Shown: positions 34,349 to 48,107 of the stretch, piece by piece
How the letters are laid out: each line of letters begins with the position of its first letter
Position numbering within the stretch: position 1 is the first letter of the stretch
From: Paraescarpia echinospica
Taxonomy: Eukaryota > Annelida > Polychaeta > Sabellida > Siboglinidae
Length of the DNA stretch: 64,000 bases
Direction of reading: 5' to 3'
NCBI GenBank assembly: GCA_020002185.1
Contig: CM034543.1
Span: forward strand, 26,656,907 to 26,720,906
The notes under the pieces: generated by a model
Database searches by the model: none
What the model saw: the letters and a program-made list of their open reading frames with translations, nothing else
What the model was told of the DNA's origin: nothing
Translations under genes and position numbers: made by a program

Positions 34349-34920
34349 ATAGTCTTAGCACAAGACAAGACGATGATATAAAACTGCACAGTGCTATAAA
34401 ATAGATAAGTAATGGGGAATGTGTTATAATGGGTGATTTTAATAACGGACATATTCAATGGAAATCACTAGAGAGTGCTGGAGATGATAACCAACAGTTT
34501 CTACTTCTAATACAGGACTGTTTCCTTACCCAACATGTTTTGGAACCAACCAGAGGTGGGAATGTGTTGGATTTAGTGTTCTCTTCTCAAAACGAATTAG
34601 TTGATAATGTTAAAATACATGAGGATCTAGTGATCATAACCAGATCCATTTTAGTGTAAAAGTACAATCAGGGAATAATGGTAACAAGCAATGGAGGAGA
34701 AACTTTAACAAAGGCAAATATAAACAGATGGCAAAATATTTAGCACACATAGATTTGACTAACTTAATGAAGGACAAGACTGCCTCATAATGCTGGGCCA
34801 TTGTGAAAGATGAGTTTGAGGGCATTATTGAGAGATTTCTTCCCCTAAAAAAGCAAGGGAAACGATCTAGGAAGAAACACCTATAAGAAGCTATTTTGCA
34901 TGATATGGAATGTAGGATTT

Positions 34921-35635
34921 GGGGGAATTTTGAGGGATTTTGAACCTTTCGGTTGCTTGTTCCTTTAAGTCGTCTCTCAACCGGATAATGCTTTTGATAC
35001 GGTTTGTCTTCAAACTGCCGAGAAACAGCACAGCACGATTACATTTCCGTCTGGTGGAATAGTGCGCAATCTGTGCGGTGAACTACACACACTATTCCGC
35101 TACTGTTTAACAAGTGCCATTCATGTGTGGTTTAACAGTCACAGCAAACCACATAATATTCGTTGCCGTCGGGAACGGGTCTGAATATAAAAATACTGCT
35201 CAAAATTCAATATATAAATGGGATCAAAGTTGATTGCGAATATGGCTAGGGCGATCTCCATAATCTTTGCACCGGTGTGTGCGTGCTTCGAATTGCATCA
35301 CGCGTTGTGCTTTATAGCGACTGCTGAATATTTCACGTGTATGGGGTGCGTTGACCCCGCTGACGCCTGAATTGTGACTCGGCGGAATTACACGTGTCAT
35401 GTCTAAATGTTGTTCACTGTAGCTTCGCGCAGAGATGAATATTAATATTCCCGTTGACGGCGTGCTGCCCTCCTGGGACGTCATAAGCCACTTCGGAGGT
35501 TGCATTTGGTTTGCCTTTTTTGTAGGAATATGACGTGCAATAGCCTGTGATTGGGATCTGTGGCATTTCGCGAGACGCCATGATACGGCTATAGAAACAC
35601 AAAGACGCACTTTCACGAATAATCTATGTATTTTA
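34921..35635. other. No gene seen
   Basis: Contains a small inverted repeat GGAATAGTG ... CACTATTCC at about 35048-35098. Otherwise featureless. Confidence 0.45.
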
Positions 35636-35637
35636 TT

Positions 35638-36265
<628 letters not shown>

Positions 36266-36289
36266 AGCTTTTTCTCGTAGATACTTTGC

Positions 36290-37854
36290 ATCTCGGCTAT
36301 CAAACTTTCAGGGGTTAGACTATTACCCCTTTGGATGGAAAATAACGCCTTTATGTTTTCAAAATACCCCAAGGGTTACCGGTTCTTAACGATCGTGGGG
36401 TATTTTTTTGCGATTGTGCCGAGCTAGGAAAATGTGCTTCAACGATCACTCGGGGACTTTTTACGCAGTTTGCAACAAACCCGGCACAAATTTACGCCAT
36501 TGCAAACGTCCGGTTCGAATACTTCGGGAAACCATTCCCTGTGTCAGTGAGTATGTAACGCAGTCGGGTGGATGATCATTTGTTTGTAGTTATAGCAATA
36601 ACTAGGACCTTCTAAGGTACATAAACGCTCAGCAGCCAAAACGAAATTTTTTTCTCTACGTAGCATAATTATCAATCGTTACGTTAACGAAAGAGCCACA
36701 TCCCCCTAACTTTGAGTATATCATGTTATTTAAAAAGTCAACCCATTTTCGTGATTTTTAAATCATTGTTTCATTGTAGTATAAACATAAATATAATAAC
36801 TTGTGCAATTATTTGCAGGAATGAAATTATATAAACCAAACCAGAAGACTTGGTTAAAATCAAGTAGTTTTACGTATCGTGCATGCGCGCGCATGCCCAA
36901 TGCCCACATTTGCCTACATCCGGCGCGGGATACTTTCGGCCTGCGACATCGTCAATATGGCGGCGGGCCATCATTGTTCCTGAAGTGTGGGAAGCCTTAC
37001 AGGTAGACGCGATGATGCCTCACATGGATGTAGGAGTCCAGCGGATGCCCATGAGAGGTGCAACATGTATCGACCCGTCTCTAGCCTGCGACACAGACTG
37101 TAAACAAAGACTTCCTCTGATGTTCTCGTCCGGACAATCCGTCTGCGATGACGGCTTACCGCAGCTGTCAGATGCACCAGATTAATCAAGTATGAGGGCC
37201 TTGAACCCAGACCTTTCTCGAGACCATGAATAGTATATTGTATTTTGAGACGATTGCAGCCCGTTTGTGGCATGTATATGCCGCCATGACGTTCATCTAT
37301 TGTACCTGCTGATATCGCAATGTTTCTAAGTCCCGCGCTTTATCAAATCAATAAGTGTCTTTAAATGAGTATTCGTTTCTGCATTAACTCCCTGGTCTTG
37401 GAGACTGATCCAGTTATTGCTGATTATCGTACTGAAACCTTGTTGCTTGATAGCATGTTTTTGTTATTGTTCAATTAGTATTCATTTGTCTAGTCTCTCA
37501 TGTCTATGTAAAATCTAATCAATATACATCACATCACAAACTCAGGTTATTTTAGACGGTGATGGCGTGGAATGACTCTAAGCTCAGGTATAATCGTTGT
37601 GATTCCGCGTTGCCTTCATTCAACTTGATATCGTCTAGGCGGTAGTGCTACTCTAGTTCTACATTGCCGACATGCTGACGCAGAACGCTGACATCATTCC
37701 CTCCTCCGTCCAAAACACTGCTGTAGTGGTTTAAATCTAAGTTCAAAATACTCAAGATGTTTTCAAACTACGTTTAAAATACTTTTATCATACTGACAGT
37801 TTGACGATATTTTCGCATCGGAACCGAAGCCTGATTAAATACATTTGGACGGTG
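36290..37854. other. No gene recognised
   Basis: Includes the dispersed repeat at 36300-36400 (partner at 29130). Open frames at 36883-37185 on both strands have no recognisable motif. Confidence 0.5.
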
Positions 37855-37857
37855 GCC

Positions 37858-37948
37858 GTGTTAGAATGGACTTGCTTGTTAGAATGGACTTGCTTGTTAG
37901 AATGGACTTGCTTGTTAGAATGGACTTGCTTGTTAGAATGGATTTCCT
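37858..37948 (+). repeat. 18-bp tandem repeat, about 5 copies
   Basis: Unit GTTAGAATGGACTTGCTT, nearly perfect; the last copy diverges. Confidence 0.95.
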
Positions 37949-38269
37949 TGAAACGTTATAAGTTGATTGAACGATAACAGCCATCGACGTTTTATTATAT
38001 AAACTAACACTTTTGAATATGAGCATTAAGTGTGTTTTGGTTGTTTTGAACCTGTTTAAACTTCTTACGGCTGCCAGAAGATATTACTGCACAGAGAACT
38101 GAACATAATTTAATTTGGTCAATACGAACATTTCGATACATCTAGAAAATAATGGAATTATTAGCAAATGCTACAAACTAAGACATCGCATCTGCATGAC
38201 GCCCGTGGCTGTAGATCCGTCCACTCTCGGATCATATTCATGTGCATCTATTATAGGCATGTGTGTACA

Positions 38270-38337
<68 letters not shown>

Positions 38338-38345
38338 TGTGAGTG
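38270..38345 (+). repeat. (TG)n microsatellite
   Basis: About 30 TG units, followed by degenerate CG/TG steps to about 38390. Confidence 0.97.
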
Positions 38346-38766
38346 CGCGTGCGCGCGCATGTGGGTGTATATGCGCGCGCGTGTTTGTGTGTACACCTAC
38401 ATAGACAAAATCTTCAGTTATAAAAGAAGATACTACCATATTCCACCACAAATCAAAATGCAATGCATTTACTGATACATCCGTAATACAGCCACCTCGC
38501 AAGTAAGGTCACCCTAGGATAGTAACAAATTATTTACGTAACAGTAAAGAATAGGAAAAAACACTCTCGCTAATACGGTCACTTCGCCATTCGGGTCACT
38601 TTTGTCCAGTTCCGAGGCTGATCTTATTAGTGAGGTTCTTTTGTATATGTATCGTGCACGGGAAATCCGTCCTATGCGGCATGTCGGGAGCCGTTGACTC
38701 TGGCTGAGGTTAAGACACATGTTAAGACACACAAGTCACAGGCTACGTTAACTGATCGTGGCTATA

Positions 38767-39209
38767 GGGGTCATGTTCTAGTTAGACTTCCTGTTACGAA
38801 GAAAAATGCAGTGTATTTTTTACAAATTATTGTTTTACAAAATTCACATGCTGTGACATAAGTGCATTTGAGTAGACATATTTTCATGTGTGATTGTAGA
38901 AGGTGTTGACTGTAAAATGGTGGATTTCTAGATGATTTGAATAAGCGGAAGGATATTTGGCAGCAATTTGCCTGTGTGACCTGTTTGTGGAGTAATTCTT
39001 GCCGGCATTTGTAAATATTGATGGGTGTCACACATACAGGCATTTTACGAGAGTTAGAAGTATGCAATTTTTTTAATCTATCAGCATGTCAGTGAGATGA
39101 TGATAACAGCAGGTGAGAAGTTTAAGATATTTTGTAGGTCACGTTTTCTTATAATCAGACAAAACGTTAACATGGTCACCTATGGGAAAACCAACAGTGT
39201 GCTGACCCC
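38767..39209 (-). mobile_element. ~445-bp dispersed element, copy 2 (inverted relative to copy 1)
   Basis: Starts GGGGTCATGTTCTAGTTAG and ends TGTGCTGACCCC on the plus strand, so the ends are GGGGTCA / TGACCCC. It is the reverse complement of 30040-30487. The small frame starting MPVCVTPINIYKCRQELL (minus, from about 39046) is conserved with copy 1 for 68 residues and extended here. Confidence 0.8.
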
Positions 39210-40140
39210 AATAAAGACCCTGGCAATGGAAGCACGCTATTGTCATTGCACAATCATGGAGGACGCATTTTACTTCAAATATCTTGAAACAATCACTGAT
39301 AATATATGTATGGCAAAACAACAGTTGAACGGGACAAACCGTTTTTGGATATTACTGTCTTATCAGTCTGCAAGTCCAAATCACAGTGTCGGAACACATA
39401 TCTTATAAGTGGGGTAGGGTGTGTATGCTACTAGTTAAGCCTCAATTTGCAAATATGTATGAAAATGAACCAATGACATTGCAGCAGGGTGATCCATCAA
39501 TCTGTTTTTATTTACTCCTGCTAGTTAAACACACTTGAAGATCTTGTCTTTGACCCTAATGAAGCCTGACGACGGTGACTAGCTGGAGTCGGCTGTAGCC
39601 CGAGCCTGTTATCAGATACTGTCTACTGACAGGACCTTCTGGCCAATCAAGTAAGTGGCATTGCTTTCTGAATGTTTGCTAATTAGGCTGTGTAATTTTA
39701 CGTAATTGAACTGCATAAGACGTCTGATCTTTTGAGAATTCACACCCTAAGGTGACTTTTTGTTGATATTTACCTTTGTAAATAGGGCACAAGGTCATAA
39801 AATCAATATAAATTTGAATGTAACATATAACAACTCGCTGTATTGAATATTCTTATAAAACACATATTGGACTTCCTGGAAAATTTTTATAGGAGTTCAT
39901 ACGTGCCACCTGAAAATGTTGTGCTAGATTAGAAATTGTCCGTCAGTGAAATGCTTATTCACACGGTGCCCTGTCAAGTAGGGTGGCTCTTTTGAAATGT
40001 GTATAAAAACAAACACGTGGATGAATGAAAAAAAATCACATAGTGTATGAGATAGGAGAGCCTATAAAATGTGTTAGTTTCAACATTTTTCTACAAAATT
40101 GCCTTGCCTACTTAGTGTACGCCGACCTGATCTTATAAAC
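39210..40140. other. No gene seen
   Basis: Mixed AT-rich sequence. An open frame at 39097-39408 overlaps the end of the element and has no known motif. Confidence 0.5.
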
Positions 40141-40149
40141 TGTTCCGTG

Positions 40150-40560
40150 ATACAAACCAGAACGTTCGTTCTCTGTGGCTGATCCTGTACTTTGAAACGC
40201 CCTGCTTACTGCGCCAACTGTTGCTCTGGGTCCAACGGAGTATTAAAGACACACCTGTTTCATACGGCCTTTTAATTTAAAAAACAACTTTAATTTAAAA
40301 AACAACACTGTTGTTTTGATGATTTAATGATACTTACTTGTTTATGTAATTGGACTTAGTCTTCTTAATTTATTTTCGTCGTTTAATATTCCTTTTAACT
40401 TATCTTAATCAATATCGAATTATCATGACCTACATTTTACGTTGTTGCAGCTCCTTTGAGCAGGATGCTACCCTGATATACGGGGTATAATAAATGCCTA
40501 ATTCATCAGTAGTTTTAATATTATTATTATTATATTACTATTCTTACTACTAGATCCGCA
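40150..40560 (+). mobile_element. L2/CR1-like LINE 3' end
   Basis: The plus frame around 40170 reads RSFSVADPVL, a stop in place of Trp, then NALLTAPTVALGPTEY. This is the R-x-FS-x-AGP-x-LWN-x-LP LINE C-terminus. It ends with GGGGTATAATAAATGCC and an (ATT)n tail at about 40515-40545. Confidence 0.65.
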
Positions 40561-43399
40561 GAATACAGCACACGACAAGGGGACGGCTCAAGTGAATGAC
40601 TGAACAGATGAAAGCGGACAGGATACCCGACCTTATGCCCGATTAGGTGATACGATCAATGTGGGTCCATCAAAATAGATCGGGCAGCAGTATATCAGTG
40701 ATCCCATAATGCGAGGTGAACACAACGAGGAAGCGAGACAGTTATACTTGATTGCGTTCGTTTGACGGCAGCTCCGCTGGGAGCACCTCGGCATTACCGA
40801 CTACGCCATTGTCAGTTCTCGTCTTCGTGGGTGTGCAACGACTGTCACGTGTAATCAGCGTAAACTGTCTTTAAGTCGCACTCTCCATTAATCGTCGGAT
40901 TCAAAACTCCTGATGTCTCATCAATAATTAAAACGTTGCCGTTTCTATCAAACACATTTCTAAGTGCTTTGCCACCTCCACGTCGCTAGCATTGGAGAAA
41001 TTGTCCACAAAATAATTTTGCAGATATAAAACACAATATAACTGAATGAAACAGAAGTGAGGGTGGGTGTACGGGTGGGTCACATGTAAAAAAACATTTG
41101 CTTGAAAAGCAAATGAAACTTCTTGCGTGTATGTATATATACACCAAGAACATCTAACTATTTAAAGATGTACTCCTAAGTATTGCTAATATACAAGTAT
41201 CCTAACATGATACCATATGCGTAAATATTTACAACAAAGCATAAGTAATATTTCGTATTTTTCATTTCCTTGCTAAACTACTTTACAGAGCATTTACAAT
41301 TTACCTATGTTTCTGGGAGTGTATTCCATATATTTGGTCCTACCACTGTTGTCATTGCTGCGCCATGATTGTTTCTGTATTATTACATGTATGCGATTGT
41401 CCAACAAGGCACGCTTTACGAACGCATTTACCACATTCTATTCTTTCGCTGGATCCGGGCTAAATATCACTAATGCATTCGACATAATGCTCAGCTTCAG
41501 TGCATTAACTACTACAACACACGATTTACACCATTAATCTCCATAACCTCCGTGAGGACTACTTTAATGCCCACATTTAAAAACAGCGAATCGATTGATG
41601 TACATTTCTGTTATTGTCATCGATGCGTTCAACATAGCCGATACAACGATATAATACTCCGTAACTACGATGTAATAATGCTGAATTGGACAACGTGAAT
41701 AATATTCCTCACTATTAATTCCGCATCATAATGAAGACGAACGGTTGGTTACCTTCAATCAGCGTAACCCATACATGAATTTCAATCTAGCTCATCAAGT
41801 AGACGCAAACATGTCTCAGTTTGTACGAACCATTCAAACCAACTACAAACTTTGATTATTTTGACACAAATCAAAAATAAAACGAAATAGCAAACAATAA
41901 AGGTAACTTTGCATGTTCAAATCCCGGAGTAGTAAACTTGTTCGTACACTTCTATTAAAGTGTAGGACCTACTTCTTTTCTGTAAAACAATTAGAGATGG
42001 ATTTGCATTATCCAAAATACTTAAGGCATTTTAGTATTAACCGTACACGTAAATACAGACTATATCGTGACAATGAAGCGATTCCATTGGTTTGACGATA
42101 ACATCAGAATGTATCTGCGTCAAGACTCTTTTTACTGTTCTGGCGTCCTCGCGCGCCAGGGGGCGCTGCTGGTTACATCAGTCTCAGTACCCCAGACCGC
42201 CTTCCGAACCTTTGAAATAAAGCACAGACAATGATATCGTTAATTAGGATGTTCGGCCCGTTTTCGTTTCAGCCAACCGTGGTTCATGTTACATGCAATG
42301 ATTGGGAAGTAGAAGTAATTACTAGAATACACATGGCTGCTCGGCCGCTCGTGATGTATGTCGAACGGGTAATTTTATATTGAGATTTCACACAACTGCT
42401 CTTTGATGTGTCGCGAGGGCGTTTGTGCACCACGACATTTTCATGGTACACACAGCAAGACTGGCAGAGACAGATACTTACAGGTCAAAGTACAGCTGTA
42501 CAGTAAATTTAGTAAACATCCGCACTTTGCGTACTTTCTGGGTTGCGATGATACCCTCAAGTAGCCGGGCGAGAATCGACTAGGCGAGGTGAGCGAGATA
42601 CCGGCGTTTATTGGAGAGAGAGCTTCATGCTACCACTCTACGAACAAATACCCTTTTATGGTTGGTCCAATGTGCAAAGAGGGTTATGCTTTGGGTTATG
42701 TTTAGTGGTAGGTTTAGACTTGTGGTTAGATCGAAGGCTACGGTTGGGTTGAAGGTACTTTTGGCAATATTAACACCAGGTGTTTATATGCATTTTAATT
42801 ATTTATACTTAGTAGGGTAGCAAAAAGGCGTCACCGTTTATTAGTAGGCCTACATGCCTGCAACTTTGATATGACAGGTACTGCCACCTAGCGAATGAGA
42901 ACGTACTATATTTTAGGTGCTCTAACCGTATACATCTCGTACTTTCATTGGACATAATTCATAGTATGCATAGACGGATACGAGAGTGCCGGGAGGGGGG
43001 GGGGGAGGTTTTTCTTTGCAACTGGCCCGCGCTAGCGTGACCTGCCCCCACCTTCAAGTGTTAGTATTTCTTGCGAGCCTCGAAGGGTGTGCAACTGGAG
43101 TTTTTTGAAGAGCCTGGAGTGTTGGTATTTCGGCGATTCTCAAAGTTGTTATTTTTGGTGAGCCTCAAGGAGGGATATAACTGGAGTGTTTTTGCCACCT
43201 CCGAGTACCCTGTCTATCCGTCCCTGGTATGTGAGATCATAACTACATTACAGTTCTAGTAAAGATAACAACTGCACCACACGGTAATTAATAATTGCGA
43301 TTCTAAGCGCGTTTCTGAAATTGACGTATACAACGTCTGACGCAGAACGATCGGGTCTACATTTATTAATTAATTAAAGAATCAGTGAGAACTACTGAC

Positions 43400-43400
<1 letters not shown>
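40561..43400. other. No gene seen
   Basis: AT-rich and featureless, apart from a poly-G run at about 42997-43008. Confidence 0.55.
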
Positions 43401-44151
<751 letters not shown>

Positions 44152-44339
44152 TACCATGTTATCACAGTTTGTATCTATCACAGTCATTAAGAAGATACAG
44201 CACCATATTCTGAAATTATAAACCCATTAAAATCATTAAGGGGCTTAGTTCGAAATAACTTTTATAACTTATATAACGTCTTAGCCTTCTTTGCTGTGAA
44301 AGCTCCTGCCTGATGGCAGTGTATCATAGTACTGTGACA

Positions 44340-46430
44340 GGATGTGACACAAGTCTCTCATGATTTACAAACCCTTTGTCATAGCTCTTGTCTCATACAG
44401 CTGACTCAGTCCAGATTGTCTCACTCCCACAACTTTATTTCCCCTATTAATAATATTGTTAAACCTGCCTCTATTCTTCACATTCAAAGTGCTAAGCCAG
44501 TAGACAAAAGAAGATGTCAAAACAGATTCAATAAAGTTGCGATAGAACATCTGCAGAGTCTCGGGACTCATACCATAGTCTGAACGTGCAGAACATTCTC
44601 TGATTACATGTATTTATAATGCAGTTTGTGTTGGATTCAAAAGTGAGTTTATTATCCAAAACAGTGCCTAGATATTTATGCTCATTCACTCTCTCCGCAG
44701 TCACACCCTCAATAACAAGCTCACTCACACACCCCTTCCTTCTAAAGTATACTACCATCTCCCTGGTCTTGTCACACCCTCAGTACCAAGCTCACTCACA
44801 CACCCCTTCTTCTAAAGTCTACTGCCATCTCCCTGGTCTTGTCACGCCCTCAGTACCAAGCTCACTCACACACCCCTTCCTTCTAAAGTCTACTGCCATC
44901 TCCCTGGTCTTCTCCCCATTCAAATCTAAGTAGTTATCCTTACACCATCTGGTCACTTCAGTGATCTGCTGCTTAAAATGACTGTCTGAATTTGAGAAAT
45001 CTGCTAAAGCAGAGTCATCAGAGTATTTATATAAACTGCACGTGGAGCTACTGCTCTTGAAATCATCAATATATATAGTAAGAAAACACAGGTAACAAAA
45101 CTGTCCCCGGGGCACCGGTGGGTGTTGTTTTCACATGAGACAAAACATTTTGGTATCTCACAACCTGAGATCTGTTGACAAGGAAGTCAGTCAACCATAC
45201 AATCAATTTAGGGCTAACATTCAGGCTAATCAGCTTTTTTTGCTAGCAAACGAGACTCTATAGTGTTGAACGCCGACGGATAATCTACAAACAGGATTCT
45301 GACAAAAGATCCAACTTTGCCTAGATGGGTGTATGTATCAGGAAGAAGTGATAGAATGGCATCTTCTACCCCTATATTCCTCTTATACGCAAACTGTAGA
45401 GGGTCTGGTTTGTCTTCTGTCTGTTTGAGTAAGTGGTGCAACGTAAAGCATTTAATAGTAATGGGAGTAAGAGCAATTGGGCGAAAGTCGTTAAGTTCCA
45501 ATAGGTTGAGTTTTTTAGGCACTGGGCAAATAATAGACATTTTCCACAGGGCAGGTATCTGAGCTGACTGATACATCGAACAGCCTGGCAAAAACACCAA
45601 AGAGCTGTACGCTGTAAGCCTTCAGTACTCTACCACTGAGGTTATCAGGTCCTGTAGCTTTCCTAATGTTAAGATGGTTTAACTCTCTCAGAACAACCTT
45701 TGGGATGATTTCTTCTACTTCTGCGTCAATAACGTCTGTGTACATGTTACACTCTCTAAAACCTAACTCAATTCCGCAGTAAAATCAAATCTATCAAAAC
45801 GACAATAAAAATCATTAAACTTTTCAGCACGGTCAGTTTGTTCAGAAAGACTAAATACATAGTCCTTGGCTTGGGTTTGAGTTTGCCCAGCAAGACTCTT
45901 TAGACCCTCCAGGCATCCCGCATGTTACCCCCTTAAAATGGAGTTAAATTGTGTCCTTGTATACTGCCTTTTCATCACGTATCTGTCTTTTGATTTCAGT
46001 CTGAATTATCTTACTCTCCTCTCTGTTTTTCTTCATGGACGCACGTTTCTTTTGGTTAATTGTCTTTTTCAGTTCCATTGTAATCCTTGATTTGCTATTT
46101 GTGAATGATTTTATAGGTTTCTTTGGTATGACCAAGTCCTCACAGAACGCACTGTCATCTGAAATCACAGTAACTGTTTGATCAAGACTATCGCCAGGAC
46201 TGAAGAACACACACCATCCTCCACTGCATCTGCCGTCCACTTTTTCACCTCCCGAACCAATAGTTTCCCCGTTTTCAGGTTCTGTCTGTACACTGGGATC
46301 AACTGTACGGTGTTGTGTTCCGACGTTCCAATTGGCTACTTGCTGCCACAGTAACAATCCAGTATTTTGCCAGCGCGCGTAGCAGACGACACATACTGCT
46401 GGTGAGATGGAAGAGCTGAACATGGGCTGC
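44340..46430 (-). mobile_element. LINE reverse transcriptase, degenerate (Rex1/CR1-like)
   Basis: Minus-strand pieces in order: MELKKTINQKKRASMKKNRE (46080, endonuclease-RT linker), NIRKATGPDNLSGRVLKAYS (45680), ALWKMSIICPVPKKLNLLEL with NDFRPIALTPITIKCF (45550), DPLQFAYKRNIGVEDAIL, RILFVDYPSAFNTIESRLL (45270), KYSDDSALADFS (45020, YADD-like box), TRWCKDNYLDLNGEKTREM, EHKYLGTVLDNKLTFESN, LQMFYRNFIESVLTSSFVYW. Frames shift several times and a 70-bp stretch is triplicated at 44698-44911. Confidence 0.9.
44698..44911. repeat. ~71-bp tandem triplication inside the LINE
   Basis: Three copies of TCACACCCTCA(A/G)TA(A/C)CAAG ... CTCACTCACACACCCCTT ... CTACTGCCATCTCCCTGGTC. The two later copies are more similar to each other than to the first. 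Confidence 0.93.
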
Positions 46431-48105
46431 TATATATCAAAAACAAATTACAACCAAACAAAATCAATCCATAATGTAATCTAATAATTAAATAGTCTGA
46501 CGTTGCTGTGTTTTACTGTTTGTGCTCCGAACCCTAGATATCTTACCGTGATATTCGTAGCCCATATCCGACGTTTCCACTCATCTCGTGACCGCCGTAT
46601 TTTCCTTTTTTCACCGTAAATGATAATTTGTGAATTGTTTCGTTTGACCTGGCCCTCAATATACAGCAGTGATGTGAATACGGGTTTAAAGGGAAGTCGA
46701 GATGCATTTAAGAAGTTCGCACATGCGCAGTATAATGAGTGTAACGTAACAGCCATATCCGGCTTGGTGGCTTGGTGGTCCACGGATGATTTTTGTGTAT
46801 GGTTTGTTGGCAAAAACTAATTGAACACGTGTATACAAGATAATAAAAACGATTACTGGTTTCCCAGACAGACTTTCTATATATGACAACATCTACCGGC
46901 CGACCGACATAATGTCTACAGGTATTGTATACAATATAACATTTGGCCATGTTGTTGGATGTTTATATGTTTTATAAACTGGATTGTAACTTCTTGCTTC
47001 GTTTGATATTTGGAGTGTCACTATGTGATTATGTTATAATGTGTAGAGGTTTGCATGTCACAACATCACGTCCAGTGGCAATGCTTAATTTCGTGACACC
47101 TTTGTATTGTGTCGTTTTTTCTTCCGTCCGACTCCTTCGGTAAATGTCTATGCTGAACTGTCAGCTACCATTCTTAATAAACCTGGTTGGCATATCATCA
47201 TTCAGTGTAAACGTGTTAGGGTAATATATATTTTGACTATGTTCAATACATCATCGTAATTAAATAAATAACAGGAGCTGAATAATTACTTTCTGCGCTG
47301 CAATTAAACTATCAAATAATATTAAGATAACTTTATTATATATTTCTTGACTACAACATAACACGGTAAGGGAATACTTATTGCAATCCAACAATTATTA
47401 TTATTTTAAAGCATACCCAAGCAGAGTGTGCTTAGATTTTAGTAACACCAAAAATAAATAATATTATCTGTTTTTATCAAACTGATGTATAGTTGGTTTG
47501 TAATTAAGTATTGCTACGGCTGACAAATCAAGGGATGAAGAAACACTATCGTCTTCAACTTTTACATGTGAACCCTTTCACGTTGTGCTTAGAATACCTT
47601 GCATCAGATCGAGCTGAACAGGAATTTAGAGACACTTGCTGTGAGAGAGCAGTCAAGCATACATGATTATGTATAAACAAGAAAATGAAATGGAAACTGA
47701 CAACATGCCTAATAATATTGCATGCTTCATTGGATTGCAATAACAAAACAATATTAAGTTTTGTTATCAATACATTAGCTTAAACCCATTCTTTAGAAAC
47801 ATATCACATTTACTAAACATTATACAATACTATTGACAATCATGCATATGAATATTATAACTATTCTCCTGTGATGGCATATACCCTATATGTAATTTTG
47901 AGAGAAATACATTTACAATAAAAATTGACTGTCAAATAAAAGTAACATGTGATGTTAGTATTTTTATAATTAGCTTTCTGTTGATGCAGGATGCAGGATG
48001 TTCACCGTTTTGTTAAAACACTGTTTTGCTTAAATAGGAAAACTACTATAACGCAAAATACCTTGTATGTATATATTGCATAGTAGTAAAGCTGTTGTGT
48101 TTATG
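46431..48105. other. No gene seen
   Basis: AT-rich intergenic sequence; open frames at 46481-46950 and 47555-47770 lack motifs. Confidence 0.55.
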
Positions 48106-48107
48106 GT

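Larger units (their letters stand above)
32177..34920 (+). mobile_element. CR1-superfamily LINE, 5' half: ORF1 with SGNH esterase, and endonuclease; broken by two SINEs
   Basis: The ORF1 part begins with a PHD-like Cys-rich piece (DCHNWVDF...RCMGCLRVECLMKEV), then a coiled-coil-like charged stretch. An SGNH/GDSL esterase domain follows at 32740-33170: ILVYVGTNNAEKE, GQIVLSGILPIMGGRGQYYK, NTLVQKICIEEGVGFVDMW and MSGGLHLTGKGA (block V His). ORF2 endonuclease pieces follow: CLNARNLQNK (33277), ETELALSGYVMFRKD...RGGGGVILYIKES (33730-33830), LVYHSLSTRQ...ECVIMGDFNNGHIQW (34340-34470) and QHVLEPTRGGNVLDLVFSS. A first SINE sits at 33305-33630 and a second at 34050-34298. The reverse-transcriptase half is absent. 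Stops and frameshifts mean the copy is dead. Confidence 0.88.
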
